Shown: piece after piece, positions 5,781 to 6,467 of the stretch
Layout: each line of letters starts with the position of its first letter
Position numbering within the stretch: position 1 is the stretch's first letter
Assembly (NCBI GenBank): GCA_022702195.1
Contig: JAKONB010000133.1
Coordinates: forward strand, 1-6,467
Length of the DNA stretch: 6,467 nucleotides
From: Beijerinckiaceae bacterium
Lineage (GTDB): Bacteria > Pseudomonadota > Alphaproteobacteria > Rhizobiales > Beijerinckiaceae
Reading direction: 5' to 3'
Position numbers and translations under genes: made by a program
The notes under the pieces: generated by a model
Told to the model about the DNA's origin: nothing
Database searches by the model: none
The model's input: the letters and a program-made list of their open reading frames with translations, nothing else

Positions 5781-5820
5781 GGTCGATATCCCGGCCCACC
5801 ACGCGGCCGATATCCCGACC
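5781..5820 (+). promoter_or_regulatory. Paired 16-base direct repeats upstream of hemH (possible operator)
   Basis: GGTCGATATCCCGGCC (5781-5796) and GGCCGATATCCCGACC (5805-5820) match at 14 of 16 bases, with a shared CGATATCCCG core, 24 bases apart start to start. They end 51 bases before the hemH ATG. The arrangement fits a tandem binding site for a regulator, but it does not match the AT-rich Irr/ICE motif I know for alphaproteobacterial heme genes. Confidence 0.4.
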
Positions 5821-5871
5821 GGTATGTTGGCCACGTCACCTGTGCCGCCCGCGCGGCGATCCGGAAGCCCG

Positions 5872-6467
5872 ATGACCGAACACGTCGCACCGACATCCTT
5901 GCAGGAGGGCACGTTGCTCCAGGATCCGTCCCTCCGGGCCGCGCCCCAGCCGGTTCCGTCGGCCCCGCCGACGAGCGCGCCCTTGCCCGCCGAGCACCCG
6001 CCCGTGCGCTGGGGCCGGATCGGCGTGCTGCTCACCAACCTGGGCACGCCGGAGGGCACGAGCTACTGGCCGATGCGCCGCTACCTCAAGGAGTTCCTCT
6101 CCGACCGCCGGGTCATCGAGGTGCCGCGCCTGATCTGGTGGCCGCTCCTCAACCTGATCATCCTGACCAAGCGCCCGGGTCCCAAGGGCCGCGACTATGC
6201 CAGCGTCTGGAACAACGAGCGCGACGAGGGTCCGCTCAAGACCATCACGCGCGGGCAGGCCGAGGCCCTGCAGCGGGCCATGGGGGATTCGGTGGTGGTC
6301 GACTGGGCCATGCGCTACGGCAAGCCGGAGATGGCCGCGCGCATCCAGGCCCTCCTCGACCAGGGCTGCGACCGCATCCTCCTGGTGCCGCTCTATCCGC
6401 AATACGCGGCGGCGACCTCCGCCACCGCCTGCGACCAGGCGTTCAAGGCGCTGTTGAAGATGCGCTG
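5872..6467 (+). CDS. hemH: Ferrochelatase (partial, N-terminal 198 residues)
   Basis: Ferrochelatase inserts Fe2+ into protoporphyrin IX, the last step of protoheme synthesis. The reading frame is open to the right edge. From about residue 49 it follows the family closely: GVLLTNLGTPEGTSYWPMRRYLKEFLSDRRVIE, then RLIWWPLLN, YASVWNNERDEGPLKT (W113), VDWAMRYGKPEM and ILLVPLYPQYAAATSATA (173-177 PLYPQ). The catalytic His region and C-terminus lie beyond the window. The first 45 or so residues are an Ala/Pro-rich extension absent from E. coli HemH. I chose ATG 5872, with GGAAG 4 bases upstream. An in-frame ATG at 5824 lacks a ribosome site, while an in-frame TTG at 5914 has a much stronger one (AGGAGG). 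The gene is divergent from the nucleotidase operon across 295 bp that contain direct repeats. Identity is very secure; the start is not. Confidence 0.95.
   Translation, partial: MTEHVAPTSLQEGTLLQDPSLRAAPQPVPSAPPTSAPLPAEHPPVRWGRIGVLLTNLGTPEGTSYWPMRRYLKEFLSDRRVIEVPRLIWWPLLNLIILTKRPGPKGRDYASVWNNERDEGPLKTITRGQAEALQRAMGDSVVVDWAMRYGKPEMAARIQALLDQGCDRILLVPLYPQYAAATSATACDQAFKALLKMR
5903..5908 (+). promoter_or_regulatory. Strong internal Shine-Dalgarno in hemH before an in-frame TTG
   Basis: AGGAGG lies 5 bases before TTG at 5914-5916, which is codon 15 of the hemH frame as annotated from 5872. This is the best anti-Shine-Dalgarno match seen in the window, so the true start may be TTG 5914 or there may be two starts. 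It may also be chance, since Gln-Glu-Gly codons can produce this string. Confidence 0.4.

Noticed and set aside
5577..5871. A small gene or RNA gene in the 295-bp divergent region
   Set aside because: No frame with a ribosome site and plausible composition was found, and no tRNA-like fold was seen. Other short repeats here, such as the ACCGCGA doublet at 5621-5634 and an AACCGCG/CGCGGTT inverted pair at 5627-5656, are too weak to annotate alone.
5836..6402. A 188-codon minus-strand frame opposite hemH
   Set aside because: It lies antisense to strongly conserved ferrochelatase motifs and has no motif of its own.

Overview
This window is very GC-rich DNA with dense third-position G/C, Gly/Ala/Arg/Pro-rich proteins and long antisense shadow frames. 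The gene set is an NDUFA9-type epimerase, a CysZ/EI24 membrane protein, a family-1 uracil-DNA glycosylase and a ferrochelatase with WNNERDEGPLKT and PLYPQ motifs. Together these suggest an alphaproteobacterium of the Hyphomicrobiales, probably Methylobacterium-like. The taxon is inferred from the style of the proteins, not from a search.

Layout. Bases 1-365 (minus) hold the N-terminal part of an NAD(P)-binding epimerase that runs off the left edge. A 175-bp gap with hairpins follows, then a CysZ/EI24 membrane protein (541-1257, minus). A 221-bp divergent intergenic region separates it from a flavin amine oxidase on the plus strand (1479-2804). That gene ends directly against a small secreted Cys-pair protein on the minus strand (2805-3230). 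Upstream of the secreted protein on the same strand lie uracil-DNA glycosylase (3316-4026) and an exported 5'-nucleotidase-type metallophosphatase (4023-5576). The last two share an ATGA overlap, so transcription probably runs nucleotidase, then ung, then perhaps the secreted protein. A 295-bp divergent control region (5577-5871) with several short repeats separates this block from hemH (5872 to the right edge, plus).

How the genes fit together. These look mostly like conserved housekeeping or accessory genes rather than one pathway. The only close coupling is nucleotidase-ung: nucleotide salvage at the envelope and uracil removal from DNA. HemH makes heme, the epimerase is of a type linked to respiratory complex I, and the amine oxidase probably oxidises an unidentified amine or related substrate. 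I see no mobile element, CRISPR array, tRNA, rRNA or defence cassette.

The points most worth a second look are: a completely lysine-free flavin amine oxidase with His where the family's flavin-site Lys normally sits; an in-frame GGGGCC hexanucleotide repeat forming the hydrophobic core of the nucleotidase signal peptide; a strong Shine-Dalgarno in front of an internal in-frame TTG in hemH; and several short repeat arrays in the intergenic regions.
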